Below are positions 15,635-23,558 of a stretch of 54,325 bases of DNA, one piece after another. The translations under genes were made by a program, and so were the position numbers. The DNA lies in contig WFOK01000023.1 in NCBI GenBank assembly GCA_015488115.1, positions 1 to 54,325 on the forward strand, given 5' to 3'. The stretch is from Mariprofundaceae bacterium. Lineage in GTDB: Bacteria > Pseudomonadota > Zetaproteobacteria > Mariprofundales > Mariprofundaceae. The notes under the pieces were generated by a model. That model saw nothing but the letters and a program-made list of their open reading frames with translations. It did no database searches and had not been told where the DNA came from. The first letter of the stretch is position 1, and each line of letters begins with the position of its first letter.

Positions 15635-17354
15635 GCCGCTGGGCACCCCAGTGGAAGCGCCACGTATTCTGGCCGGACAGGCCAGCAGTGCCGGCATCAA
15701 GCCGCATAACGAAGACAATTGCGGCATCCACATTCCCCGCAACCGTTCCGAACTGGCGCACAAGGGCATTGTGGCTGTGATTGCCGATGGCGTTGGCTCC
15801 AGCGAAGCCGGACGTGAGGCTGCCGAATATTGCGTGCTTGGTTTCATTGCCGATTACTACAGCACGCCGGAATCCTGGAGCGTCAAGACCTCGGGGCAAC
15901 GCGTCATCCGCGCCATCAATGCCTGGCTTTACAGCCAGGCACAACGGCGAGGAATGGGCATGGCTTCCACCATGGCCGTGGTCATCCTCAAGTCCGCCAG
16001 CGCCCACCTGTTTCACGTCGGGGATTCCCGCATCTGGCTACTGCGCCATGGCGAGCTGCACCAACTCACCCAGGATCACCGACTGATCGTGGATCGTCAC
16101 AAGTCCTTCCTGGCACGTGCCATAGGCGGCGAGCATGAGGTGCACGTCGATTATGACCGCATCATGCTGGAAGAAGGCGACCGCCTCATGCTGACGACAG
16201 ACGGCGTCCATGACTGGCTGGATGCCGGACAGCTGGCATCCATGGCCGGCAACAATCATCCTGAGGAGGCGGCGCAGAACATCATCGAGGCAGCGCGACG
16301 GGCTGGCAGCGATGACAACCTGACTTGCCAGATCATCGAAATGGTTGCGCTTCCAGACATGAGCGGCGAAGAGTTCTTCCGCCGGTTGACGGAGCTTCCG
16401 TTTCCGCCCCCGCTGAGCGCTGGCATGAACTTCGATGGCTACCGGATCATCCGCGAACTGCATGCGAGCCCCACCGTGCAAGTCTACCTGGCCGAGGATC
16501 CGGAAGCGCCCGTGGATAACAACCCTGTTGTGCTGAAAACGCCTTCCGTTCACTTCGAGGACGACCCGGCCTACATCGACCGTTTCGTTCATGAGGAATG
16601 GGTGGGACAACGGCTTGATCACCCGAATGTTTTCAAGGTTCTGAAACCAAGGCGAAAGCGACGCTTCCTCTATTACGTGGCAGAATACCTGGACGGACAA
16701 TCATTGGCACAGTGGATGCTCGACCACCCCCGGCCGGAACTGAGCGAGGTACGCCGCATCGCTCATCAGATCATCGCGGGATTGCGTGCATTTCATCGGC
16801 GAGAGATGGTGCATCAGGACATCAAGCCCGAGAACATCATGATCGACCGCCACCAGCAGGTAAAGATCATCGACTTCGGCTCCACGTTCGTGGCCGGGCT
16901 CGACGAAATACATTCCCCCCTCGCGCGTCCCGATGTTGAGGGCACGGCAAACTACATTGCTCCGGAGCTGTTCGATGGCTTTCTGCCATCGCCAAAATGC
17001 GACATGTATTCACTGGGCGTAACGCTGTATGAAATGCTCTCGGGTGGACATTTCCCTTATGGAAGCGTTGATCGGGCCCGCAGACACCGCCGCTACGATT
17101 ACACGCCCATTCGGCATTACAACCGTGATGTGCCAATATGGATGGATGAAGCGATCCGCCGCGCCGTGCATCCGGACCCCGATCGCCGCTACGGCACCTT
17201 CTCCGAATTCGAGACTGACCTGAATCACCCGAACCCGAGCTTGATGAAGTCCACATCGCCTCTGCTCGAACGTGATCCCGTGACCTTCTGGCGAGGACTT
17301 GCCATCATCCTGTTTGCCGTAAACCTCACCCTGCTGCTCCTGCTGTCGAGATAA
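15624..17354 (+). CDS. PP2C phosphatase / Ser-Thr protein kinase fusion, membrane-anchored
   Basis: 576 residues. The N-terminal PP2C domain (about 15-235) has NEDN at 29-32, IADGVGSSEAG, GMASTMAVV, HVGDSRIW and SDDNL, covering the metal-binding aspartates. The kinase domain (about 270-540) has a Lys in VVLKTP (residue 305), HQDIKPEN (catalytic Asp 399), DFG (Asp 417) and APE. The glycine loop is degenerate and the HRD motif reads HQD. A single hydrophobic segment ends the protein, so both domains probably face the cytoplasm. P. aeruginosa has a similar protein next to nirBD and the nitrate transporter. The ATG at 15624 lies inside the end of the porin gene, implying coupling. Confidence 0.9.
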   Translation: MSSEPLGTPVEAPRILAGQASSAGIKPHNEDNCGIHIPRNRSELAHKGIVAVIADGVGSSEAGREAAEYCVLGFIADYYSTPESWSVKTSGQRVIRAINAWLYSQAQRRGMGMASTMAVVILKSASAHLFHVGDSRIWLLRHGELHQLTQDHRLIVDRHKSFLARAIGGEHEVHVDYDRIMLEEGDRLMLTTDGVHDWLDAGQLASMAGNNHPEEAAQNIIEAARRAGSDDNLTCQIIEMVALPDMSGEEFFRRLTELPFPPPLSAGMNFDGYRIIRELHASPTVQVYLAEDPEAPVDNNPVVLKTPSVHFEDDPAYIDRFVHEEWVGQRLDHPNVFKVLKPRRKRRFLYYVAEYLDGQSLAQWMLDHPRPELSEVRRIAHQIIAGLRAFHRREMVHQDIKPENIMIDRHQQVKIIDFGSTFVAGLDEIHSPLARPDVEGTANYIAPELFDGFLPSPKCDMYSLGVTLYEMLSGGHFPYGSVDRARRHRRYDYTPIRHYNRDVPIWMDEAIRRAVHPDPDRRYGTFSEFETDLNHPNPSLMKSTSPLLERDPVTFWRGLAIILFAVNLTLLLLLSR

Positions 17355-17477
17355 GTCACCGGGCCCTTGGCAAGCGTCCTGGATGATCTCGCCGTGCTCG
17401 ATTCCGAGCATAAGACTGGGCGCCATTGCTGGAGACAAGCGGATGGCTTGCATCCTCAAGGGCACGCCATCCCGCAT

Positions 17478-18068
17478 TCATGAGTCAAACGCCCAGGCAA
17501 GCCAACGGGATCGACCCCAGCCAGCCATCTCGATGATCAGCAGTGCAAGCACCGCCAATGTCGAGCCGATCAGCAAGGCAACCGCTGGTCCGAACAACCA
17601 TAGCACACTCGCCTCGGCTCCCTGCGGACCTAGCTCCACCGTTCGCAACCCCATCAAAATCCATGCTGGCGGATAAAGCAATGCACCAAGTCCAAAACTC
17701 CAGCCCAATAAACGCTTCCAGATCGACTTCAATGAAGAAGCGGCAACCAGCAGTAGCATAATGATGACGAGCATTCCAATACCCATGAAATGAATATGAC
17801 CGCGCAGCAGCCTCTGCATCGCATCCGTCGCCAGGCTGCCTGAATGGGAGTGCTGCCCTTGCAACATGCTGTCCATGTCGTGCCCATGCATCATATCATC
17901 CGCATGGTCATGGGGTTCCATGATTTGGGACATAAGGGCGCTCTGTCGCTCAAAATCGCCGTGCAATTGTTCATGGTGCGTAGCCAGATAAACTGCCCAC
18001 AGTTCGCCACACAATAATGCCAGCATTCCCATCAGCAAACCGTGGCGGACAAGACGTATTCTTTTCAT
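17478..18068 (-). CDS. membrane protein with His/Met-rich periplasmic segment
   Basis: 196 residues, not recognised. One N-terminal hydrophobic segment is followed by a polar stretch rich in His, Met and Asp (about residues 45-80, with several HDH, HGH and HSH clusters), then three membrane segments starting at GHIHFMGIGMLV. The His-rich loop suggests metal binding. It overlaps the preceding 61-residue membrane protein gene by 4 bp (ATGA). Both follow the cytochrome-porin gene but lie beyond its terminator. It converges with the kinase gene; the 123-bp gap between them shows no terminator. Confidence 0.7.
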   Translation of the reverse strand: MKRIRLVRHGLLMGMLALLCGELWAVYLATHHEQLHGDFERQSALMSQIMEPHDHADDMMHGHDMDSMLQGQHSHSGSLATDAMQRLLRGHIHFMGIGMLVIIMLLLVAASSLKSIWKRLLGWSFGLGALLYPPAWILMGLRTVELGPQGAEASVLWLFGPAVALLIGSTLAVLALLIIEMAGWGRSRWLAWAFDS

Positions 18069-18250
18069 GATACGCCTCCATCATCAGCTTGAACCACCCT
18101 GCAGCGAAGCCTGCGGGACTGATAATTTCCAATGCAAGTCACCAGTAATACGATGAAAATCACCAGATACATCAAAAGCACCTCCCCGGTTTGGTAATGA
18201 ATTGTGTCACTGAAAAAGGTTCCAAGTTTTGATCCTTCCTGAATATGCAT
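18065..18250 (-). CDS. small single-span membrane protein
   Basis: 61 residues with one hydrophobic segment (EVLLMYLVIFIVLLVTCI, about residues 23-40) and a basic C-terminal tail. AAGGAG lies six bases before the ATG, which argues for real translation despite the small size. It is translationally coupled to the 196-residue His-rich membrane protein and is probably its partner. Function unknown. Confidence 0.65.
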   Translation of the reverse strand: MHIQEGSKLGTFFSDTIHYQTGEVLLMYLVIFIVLLVTCIGNYQSRRLRCRVVQADDGGVS

Positions 18251-18276
18251 TTCGTTCTCCTTGTATGCATCTCAAT

Positions 18277-18308
18277 CAAACAAAACGGGGGTGGCTGTTG
18301 CCACCCCC
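18277..18308 (-). terminator. rho-independent terminator after the cytochrome-porin gene
   Basis: A perfect 9-bp GC-rich stem (GGGGGTGGC at 18287-18295 against GCCACCCCC at 18300-18308) with a four-base loop is followed on the minus strand by GTTTTGTTT. It lies 6 bp after the cytochrome-porin stop and separates it from the small membrane gene pair. Confidence 0.85.
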
Positions 18309-18314
18309 ACAAAC

Positions 18315-19679
18315 TCAGAAAGCCAGATCAACGGCCATCAATCCTGTCGTGAAATCCTGAAGCGTTGTACCCGCCAGTGTCATGCCGGCATTGGTGACCA
18401 AATTGCTCGTACGTGTGGCTGATGCAATGGCCTGCACATTTTCGGCAATCTGATAGGCACCATACAGCGTCAAGTGCTGAGTTGCCTTGGGCTTGAACTT
18501 CGGCATGCCCCCCATCTGCAGCTCAGCCTGGCTATAATCCCATTTTCCGCCAATCATCAACCCTTCGCTAAAAATCCATTCACCAGCCACCGTAAAGGCC
18601 TTGACCTTCAGCGTCTTTCCCGCGGCATTGCGATTCTTGCCAAACGTAAATGCCCCCCATGCCTGCAAGGGCTCTCCATAATTGATCGCAAAATCAACTC
18701 CATAGCGGGAAACATCGGTGAAGGTCATTGGCGTGGCCACACCCATCATATTCATATACATGGCCGATTCCCCGCCCATTAGATCGCTTGACCAGTTCTT
18801 CGCCTGGTAGTAGTAAATTCCGACGATATGATCACCCATGATCTCCTGGGCCAGTCGCGCAAAGACTCCCTGGGCTAAGCGATTGTTCAGATTAGTATTC
18901 TTGCCATAGTTGAAATAGGCGAGATTGTAAGCTGTGCCGATGCCGGTGTCGCCATCGGTCGTTCCATGAATGGCCACTCCATCGCCCATCATCAACATCG
19001 TGCCTCCATTCATGATCGCTGCATCCACGGTACCAAAGCCAAGTGGCCTCCGTGACATCATTGTCATGCCATAGCCGACATTGGTCTGCACTCGGCCAAC
19101 ACGAATCTTCAACAGATCGCTGACATAATATCCGCCTTCAAGCATGCCGATGCCGTTCTGATTGGCATCCAGCCACCAGAACCAGTTGTCATATGAGCCG
19201 GATGAAATAAGTCCCAATTCCCCGAAGCCAAACTTGAAATTGCGAACCAAGCGGCCTGTGGCCGGATCCTCGATCAGGGCACCATCAAGCATGCCGAACT
19301 GATGTCCCGGCATGGCCGGCACGACCTGACCAGCCGCCGTCACACCCTCGATCGGTCCCGCACCGGAATACAAAATCTGAGTCCGCAACGTGAACGGGAA
19401 GTTGCTCGGAACAATAGCCTTGTCACCTAAATCAGCGTTTTTGCCAGGACCGGCCTGCATGTCCAGATCATCACGACCAGCGGCAAAGCGAAAGCCCCGC
19501 TCGCGAAACGCAACCCCCATCTTGGTCAATTTTGGAAACATCGTGTGGCATGAATTGCAGGACAGACCGTACTTTCGGGCAAAGACCGGAATCGCATCCG
19601 CATCCTCGGCGAAAAAGGCCAACGTGCCAACCAATGCAAAAGAGCAGACAAGCATCGTCATCATTAGTTTTTTTCTCAT
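18315..19679 (-). CDS. Cyc2-like fused monohaem cytochrome c / outer-membrane porin
   Basis: 454 residues. A signal peptide ending near ADA (residue 29) is followed at once by a single c-type haem site, CNSCH at 41-45, in the context FARKYGLSC and FPKLTKMGVAFRERGF. The remaining 390 residues show the alternating pattern of a beta-barrel ending in VDLAF. This layout, with a haem domain plugged onto a barrel of about 16 strands, is that of Cyc2 and related porin-cytochrome fusions, which carry electrons across the outer membrane in iron oxidisers. Family membership is inferred from architecture; the substrate (Fe(II) or another donor) cannot be told. GGAGGG lies nine bases before the ATG. Two TTCCCG-N4-CGGGAA-type sites lie upstream and a strong terminator follows. 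Confidence 0.78.
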   Translation of the reverse strand: MRKKLMMTMLVCSFALVGTLAFFAEDADAIPVFARKYGLSCNSCHTMFPKLTKMGVAFRERGFRFAAGRDDLDMQAGPGKNADLGDKAIVPSNFPFTLRTQILYSGAGPIEGVTAAGQVVPAMPGHQFGMLDGALIEDPATGRLVRNFKFGFGELGLISSGSYDNWFWWLDANQNGIGMLEGGYYVSDLLKIRVGRVQTNVGYGMTMMSRRPLGFGTVDAAIMNGGTMLMMGDGVAIHGTTDGDTGIGTAYNLAYFNYGKNTNLNNRLAQGVFARLAQEIMGDHIVGIYYYQAKNWSSDLMGGESAMYMNMMGVATPMTFTDVSRYGVDFAINYGEPLQAWGAFTFGKNRNAAGKTLKVKAFTVAGEWIFSEGLMIGGKWDYSQAELQMGGMPKFKPKATQHLTLYGAYQIAENVQAIASATRTSNLVTNAGMTLAGTTLQDFTTGLMAVDLAF

Positions 19680-19736
19680 AAGAATTTACCCTCCGCATGT
19701 TTAAAAATCGCCCGCAGCAGCGAACAACTCAAAGGG

Positions 19737-19752
19737 AGAAACTTCAATGCCA
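19737..19752 (-). promoter_or_regulatory. degenerate sigma-54 promoter candidate for the cytochrome-porin gene
   Basis: On the minus strand this reads TGGCAT-TGAAG-TTTCT. The -24 half is good, but the -12 half has T in place of the conserved G. No better GG-N10-GC match is present in the 240-bp gap. The paired activator sites would lie about 134 and 165 bp upstream of the predicted start, within the range of sigma-54 enhancers. Confidence 0.35.
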
Positions 19753-19852
19753 AGGGGTAGATACGGGCATGCTAATTCTCCGATATTCTTGATAATCAAC
19801 TATAAATCAGATGGTTGCATGATCTTCGAGTCCGTGCCTTCAACTCGAAATT

Positions 19853-19868
19853 TTCCCGGAAATGGGAA
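19853..19868. promoter_or_regulatory. activator-site candidate A (TTCCCG-N4-TGGGAA)
   Basis: One mismatch to the dyad TTCCCG-N4-CGGGAA found intact at two other places in this locus. Its centre is 31 bp from site B, about three helical turns, as expected for cooperative binding of NtrC-family dimers upstream of the cytochrome-porin gene. Confidence 0.6.
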
Positions 19869-19883
19869 TCACCACCGATTCCC

Positions 19884-19899
19884 TTCCCGTATCCGGGAA
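19884..19899. promoter_or_regulatory. activator-site candidate B (TTCCCG-TATC-CGGGAA)
   Basis: Perfect 6-bp inverted repeat with a 4-bp spacer. With site A and the GGGAATC/GATTCCC repeat between them it forms a nested palindrome over 19851-19901. Probable target of the response regulator encoded at 20774-22060. Confidence 0.65.
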
Positions 19900-19919
19900 A
19901 ACTTCAGGCGCCAGCCGCC

Positions 19920-20633
19920 TCAAAATTCCAGCTCGAGATTCAGCTTGAGATTCCCATAGGCCAGGCCAGCATTGACATCCATAAGCCAGCCCAGCTCGAC
20001 CTCGAAATCATCGAAGGGCTCCATGGTCAGCACAGGCCCGACAAGATGCGACTGCCGATCTGGAGGCAGGAAGCGATTGATTGCGCCGAGGCCACCATAG
20101 GCCTCAACAGCCAGCTCGATGGCCTGAAAAGCATACCGGGAGCGCCATGCATAACCCAGAAACGGCCCCCCTTCTCCCGATGCCAGCGTCTGCTTCAGGG
20201 CCAGGTTGGCCGTGTGCGTCCAGTGTCCGATTCGCTTTTCCAGCAAAAGCTTGCCTTCCAACACATCGGACTTGCGGCTGGATGGCGCAGCCCAGATGTA
20301 TTCCGCGTAAAGCCCCCAGTCCAGGCCCACCCATTTCGGGGCTGACAAGACAAAGATATTTTCCCATTTGCTCTCGGCATAGGCGTACCCACCACCGTTG
20401 CCGGGTTTCTCGAACACTATATACAGGCCGCTGCTCCACCAGTCGCGCAAGCCATATGAAAGTTCAAGCTGATGTTTCGTGAAGCCGTCCTTTGCCGGAT
20501 TGGCATCGAACACGACATCAGTCTGGGTTTCCAGTTCCAACACGCCCTGCTCGGCATGCGGGGAATAAACCTTCTTGGCCCAGGAAACCTGTGGCACAAG
20601 CAACAGCATCATCAAGGCAATCATTTTCGGCAC
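19920..20633 (-). CDS. small outer-membrane beta-barrel protein
   Basis: 237 residues with a signal peptide (PKMIALMMLLLVPQVSWA) and a strand-rich mature part beginning KKVYSPHAEQGVLELE and ending in LELEF, typical of an outer-membrane barrel. Function is not known to me; similar-looking proteins occur in other proteobacteria. I chose the GTG at 20633, six bases after AAGGAG, because the sigma-54 promoter at 20659-20674 predicts a transcript start near 20648. The upstream ATGs at 20651 and 20666 would therefore not be transcribed. It lies between the response regulator and the cytochrome-porin genes, so it may act with the latter. Confidence 0.75.
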   Translation of the reverse strand: MPKMIALMMLLLVPQVSWAKKVYSPHAEQGVLELETQTDVVFDANPAKDGFTKHQLELSYGLRDWWSSGLYIVFEKPGNGGGYAYAESKWENIFVLSAPKWVGLDWGLYAEYIWAAPSSRKSDVLEGKLLLEKRIGHWTHTANLALKQTLASGEGGPFLGYAWRSRYAFQAIELAVEAYGGLGAINRFLPPDRQSHLVGPVLTMEPFDDFEVELGWLMDVNAGLAYGNLKLNLELEF

Positions 20634-20658
20634 GGAAATCTCCTTTTCCATGCCGTAT

Positions 20659-20674
20659 TGCAACAATCATGCCA
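20659..20674 (-). promoter_or_regulatory. sigma-54 promoter of the outer-membrane protein gene
   Basis: On the minus strand TGGCAT-GATTG-TTGCA matches TGGCAC-N5-TTGCW at all but one base and keeps the invariant GG and GC. The predicted start near 20648 leaves a 15-base leader with AAGGAG before the GTG start codon. Paired activator sites are centred about 86 and 118 bp upstream. Confidence 0.75.
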
Positions 20675-20725
20675 TTAATCTGTTTCTCAAGGGCATTGAA
20701 CAACAGCGAAAATCTTGGCCGGGAT

Positions 20726-20741
20726 TTCCAGTTTCCGGGAA
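20726..20741. promoter_or_regulatory. activator-site candidate C (TTCCAG-TTTC-CGGGAA)
   Basis: Differs from the perfect dyad only in one half (TTCCAG). It is centred 32 bp from site D and about 86 bp upstream of the predicted sigma-54 start. Confidence 0.6.
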
Positions 20742-20757
20742 GGATCGCGAAAATACC

Positions 20758-20773
20758 TTCCCGTCTTCGGGAA
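20758..20773. promoter_or_regulatory. activator-site candidate D (TTCCCG-TCTT-CGGGAA)
   Basis: Perfect 6-bp dyad with a 4-bp spacer, directly after the stop codon of the response-regulator gene and about 118 bp upstream of the predicted start of the outer-membrane protein transcript. Confidence 0.65.
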
Positions 20774-22060
20774 TCAGTCTTCCAACTTTCGATACAGTGT
20801 GGAAAGACCTATGCCGAGTTGCCTGGCCGCACGGGCCTTATCTCCCCCGCATTCCGCGATGGTGCGCCTGATCCAGTCCCTCTCGAATTGCTGCACCGCC
20901 GCTGCAAGTGTTTGCGGCTCGTCGGCAACATGCTCCTCCCCGTCATCCTTGAAGATCAGGGATCGCTCGAGATAATTACGCAGTTGCCTTACGTTGCCGG
21001 GCCAGCTCTGCTGCCGGATCTTCTGCACCAGCCCTAAGGGGAGCGACACGTCCAAAAGCCCCATCTCGGTCGCCAGCTCGGCGTAGATCCGTTCGGCCAG
21101 GGCGATCAGATCCTCCTGTCTGTCCCGCAATGGCGGAATGTCGATGGTCAACACGGACAGGCGGTAATAGAGATCGCTGCGAAAGCCCTCTCCCTGAACG
21201 AGTTCTTCGGCAGGCACATTCGTTGCCGCGATGATGCGCCCCAGGAAGCGCTGGTCCTTGGTGCTGCCTAGGGGACGAAACACGCCGTCATCAAGCACAT
21301 GCAACAGCTTCGCCTGCAACAACAGGGGCATGTTCCCGATCTCATCCAGGAACAGCGTTCCCTCGGCAGCCTCGTGCAGCAATCCCTTCTTGTGCTGATC
21401 GGCACCAGTGAATGCCCCCTTGCGATAGCCGAAAAGCTCAGACTCGAGAAGGTTTTCAGGGATGGAAGCGCAGTTGACGCTGACAAACGGCTTCTCACAG
21501 CGCTTGCTGCTAGTGTGGACCAACTTGGCCAGCAGGCCCTTCCCCACGCCGGTCTCACCGGTGATCAGCACCGGCGAATTGGAAGCCGCAGCCATCTCGG
21601 CCATCCGTCGCACGCGCTGCATAGCCCGAGAGTTGCCCAGAACCGCAAGCTTGCTCTCCGCCAACTTGCGTCGGGCCTTGCGACGCACCTGCCCGCGAAG
21701 CTGCTGCATCTCCTTCAGGCGATAAAGTCGGGCAAAGAGTTCGTCGAAACGGATTGGCTTGGTGATGTAGTCGTATGCCCCCTGGCGAATGGCCTGTATG
21801 GCCAGGTCGCGATAACCAAAGGCTGTCATGAATATCACCGGAATGTCGTGCGATTGCGCCTTACAGTAGCCCAGCACAGAAAAACCGTTTCCATCCGGAA
21901 GGTTGATATCGCTGAGAATCACCTCAGGGGTATCCTCTTCCAGACATCGAAGACCCTTATCCAGCGAGTCGGCCTCAAGCGTCTGGAATCCTTCATCCTG
22001 AAGCATCTCGGCGATGCCGGCGCAGATTCTTTGTTCATCCTCAATGATCAGCACCAGCAT
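20774..22060 (-). CDS. NtrC-family sigma-54 response regulator
   Basis: 428 residues in three domains. The receiver has Asp 51 (ILSDINLPDG) as phosphorylation site and Lys 101. The AAA+ domain has Walker A GETGVGKG at 168-175, the sigma-54-contacting GAFTGA at 215-220, and Walker B TLFLDE at 235-240. A Fis-type helix-turn-helix ends the protein (DKARAARQLGIGLSTLYRKL). I chose the ATG at 22060 because GGAGG lies five bases upstream; an ATG at 22075 lies before that site. It overlaps the kinase gene by 20 bp, so the two form one system. Likely targets are the dyads at 19.85-19.90 and 20.73-20.77 kb. Confidence 0.92.
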   Translation of the reverse strand: MLVLIIEDEQRICAGIAEMLQDEGFQTLEADSLDKGLRCLEEDTPEVILSDINLPDGNGFSVLGYCKAQSHDIPVIFMTAFGYRDLAIQAIRQGAYDYITKPIRFDELFARLYRLKEMQQLRGQVRRKARRKLAESKLAVLGNSRAMQRVRRMAEMAAASNSPVLITGETGVGKGLLAKLVHTSSKRCEKPFVSVNCASIPENLLESELFGYRKGAFTGADQHKKGLLHEAAEGTLFLDEIGNMPLLLQAKLLHVLDDGVFRPLGSTKDQRFLGRIIAATNVPAEELVQGEGFRSDLYYRLSVLTIDIPPLRDRQEDLIALAERIYAELATEMGLLDVSLPLGLVQKIRQQSWPGNVRQLRNYLERSLIFKDDGEEHVADEPQTLAAAVQQFERDWIRRTIAECGGDKARAARQLGIGLSTLYRKLED

Positions 22061-23558
22061 CGGAGCCTCCTTCATCCAACGGGAAGATCATCCGGAAACA
22101 ACATCCGTGTTCATCGTTGCGCAGCAGGATCAGGTCCCCATGCATGCGCCGCATCAGATCCCGGCTGATGGCCAAGCCAAGGCCACTCCCCTCGCCCCTC
22201 GGCTTGGTCGTGAACAAGGGAGAAAATATTTTCTCCTCGACCTCCCTTGACAGGCCGCCTCCCTGGTCGCTCACGTCGAGGTACATGGCTTTCTCATCCG
22301 CGCTTGCCTGGATCGCGATTTCATCGCCGACCCGAGAAACATCCACAGCATTGAGCAACAGATTGACTAAAACCTGCTGTACGACATCCTCAGCTACTAT
22401 AATCCCGGGCAGCGAATCCGGGATATCCACCCTGAAACGGATACGCTTGGAATGCTTCGCAAGCCGAACAAGCCCGAGAGCCGCCTCGATGCAGGCGTGA
22501 ACATCCAAGTCCTGAATCTGGCTTTCAGCATGACGCCCGAAATCGAGCACGTTGCGGATGATCCCTTCGGTCCGGTTCAGCTCTTCCATGCAGGCCGCCA
22601 GTTGCTGCCTGCAGGCCTCCAGGTCACCCTGTTCAAGCTTCCTGATGGCCAGTTCCTGCGAAACCCTTGCCGCAGCCAGCGGATTGCCGACCTCATGAGC
22701 AATACTTGCCGTCATCAAGCCCAGCGCATGCATCTTTTCCTGATGCGCGGCATAGCTCTTGGCTTGCACGAGCTCACGGTCACGCTGGTCAAGCGCCCTG
22801 CTCATCCGGTTCAACGCCCGAACGAGATCGCCGATCTCATTGTCACCAACATCCATCGTGACGGGAGAAAAATCGCCCCGACCAATGCGCCCCACCTCTC
22901 GTCGCAACAGCGAGAGCGGCCGGACAACACGCAGGAACACATAGCCGGCAACGCCAGCAAGGATGATAAACAGAGCTACGAGCGAAACGATAAAATCTTC
23001 CCGCATATCCAGATGCAGACCTCGCACCATCTGCATCGACACGTTAACCCCCTGATCCATGCTTTGATGCTTGCGTGACATGAACCATGAAAGCCTGCCT
23101 AGGGCCTGATCTAGCTCCTGCATCAGGATCGGCCCTTCCATGTTCCCGGTAGCAAACGGCAGGGAGAAGATGCGCATGGCCAGCGCATGAAGCCTTTCCA
23201 GGCTCTGGTCGAATTCGGCCCGTTCGTCAGGTTTCAGGTTCACCTCGCCAGCAAGTTGTTTCACCCGGAGCTCGGTCTGCCTGAATTTCCGAACATAGGA
23301 CGGTGAACCGGTAATCAGAAAATCATGGACATGCGCAACCATCGAGCGTACCCGCATCTCCAGGTCATGAAGGTGGTGACTCTCATGGTTAGCCTCCTCG
23401 ATCTTGACGGCCATGTCGTGAATGGTCGAGATGTCCCGCAACTGGTGCCAGCCAACAAATGCCACAAGGGAAAACACGACCAGCAGCAACAAGGCTAGGA
23501 CTGCGGTCATCCCCAAGCCCGGAAATGGCACGGCAGTCCTGCTAACTCTGCCTTGCAT
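22041..23558 (-). CDS. membrane sensor histidine kinase
   Basis: 505 residues. Two membrane segments (about 16-38 and 189-210) enclose a helical periplasmic sensor of 150 residues, followed by HAMP (about 211-263), a dimerisation helix with the phospho-acceptor in ASIAHEVGNPL (His 288), and an ATPase domain with NLLLNAVD, DQGGGL and GSGLGLAIS. It is the partner of the sigma-54 regulator downstream, with overlapping genes. I chose the ATG at 23558; a GTG at 23585 is in frame but has a weaker site. The sensor resembles four-helix-bundle ligand or redox sensors; no haem or metal motif is obvious. It overlaps the FTR-like gene by 17 bp. Confidence 0.9.
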   Translation of the reverse strand: MQGRVSRTAVPFPGLGMTAVLALLLLVVFSLVAFVGWHQLRDISTIHDMAVKIEEANHESHHLHDLEMRVRSMVAHVHDFLITGSPSYVRKFRQTELRVKQLAGEVNLKPDERAEFDQSLERLHALAMRIFSLPFATGNMEGPILMQELDQALGRLSWFMSRKHQSMDQGVNVSMQMVRGLHLDMREDFIVSLVALFIILAGVAGYVFLRVVRPLSLLRREVGRIGRGDFSPVTMDVGDNEIGDLVRALNRMSRALDQRDRELVQAKSYAAHQEKMHALGLMTASIAHEVGNPLAAARVSQELAIRKLEQGDLEACRQQLAACMEELNRTEGIIRNVLDFGRHAESQIQDLDVHACIEAALGLVRLAKHSKRIRFRVDIPDSLPGIIVAEDVVQQVLVNLLLNAVDVSRVGDEIAIQASADEKAMYLDVSDQGGGLSREVEEKIFSPLFTTKPRGEGSGLGLAISRDLMRRMHGDLILLRNDEHGCCFRMIFPLDEGGSDAGADH

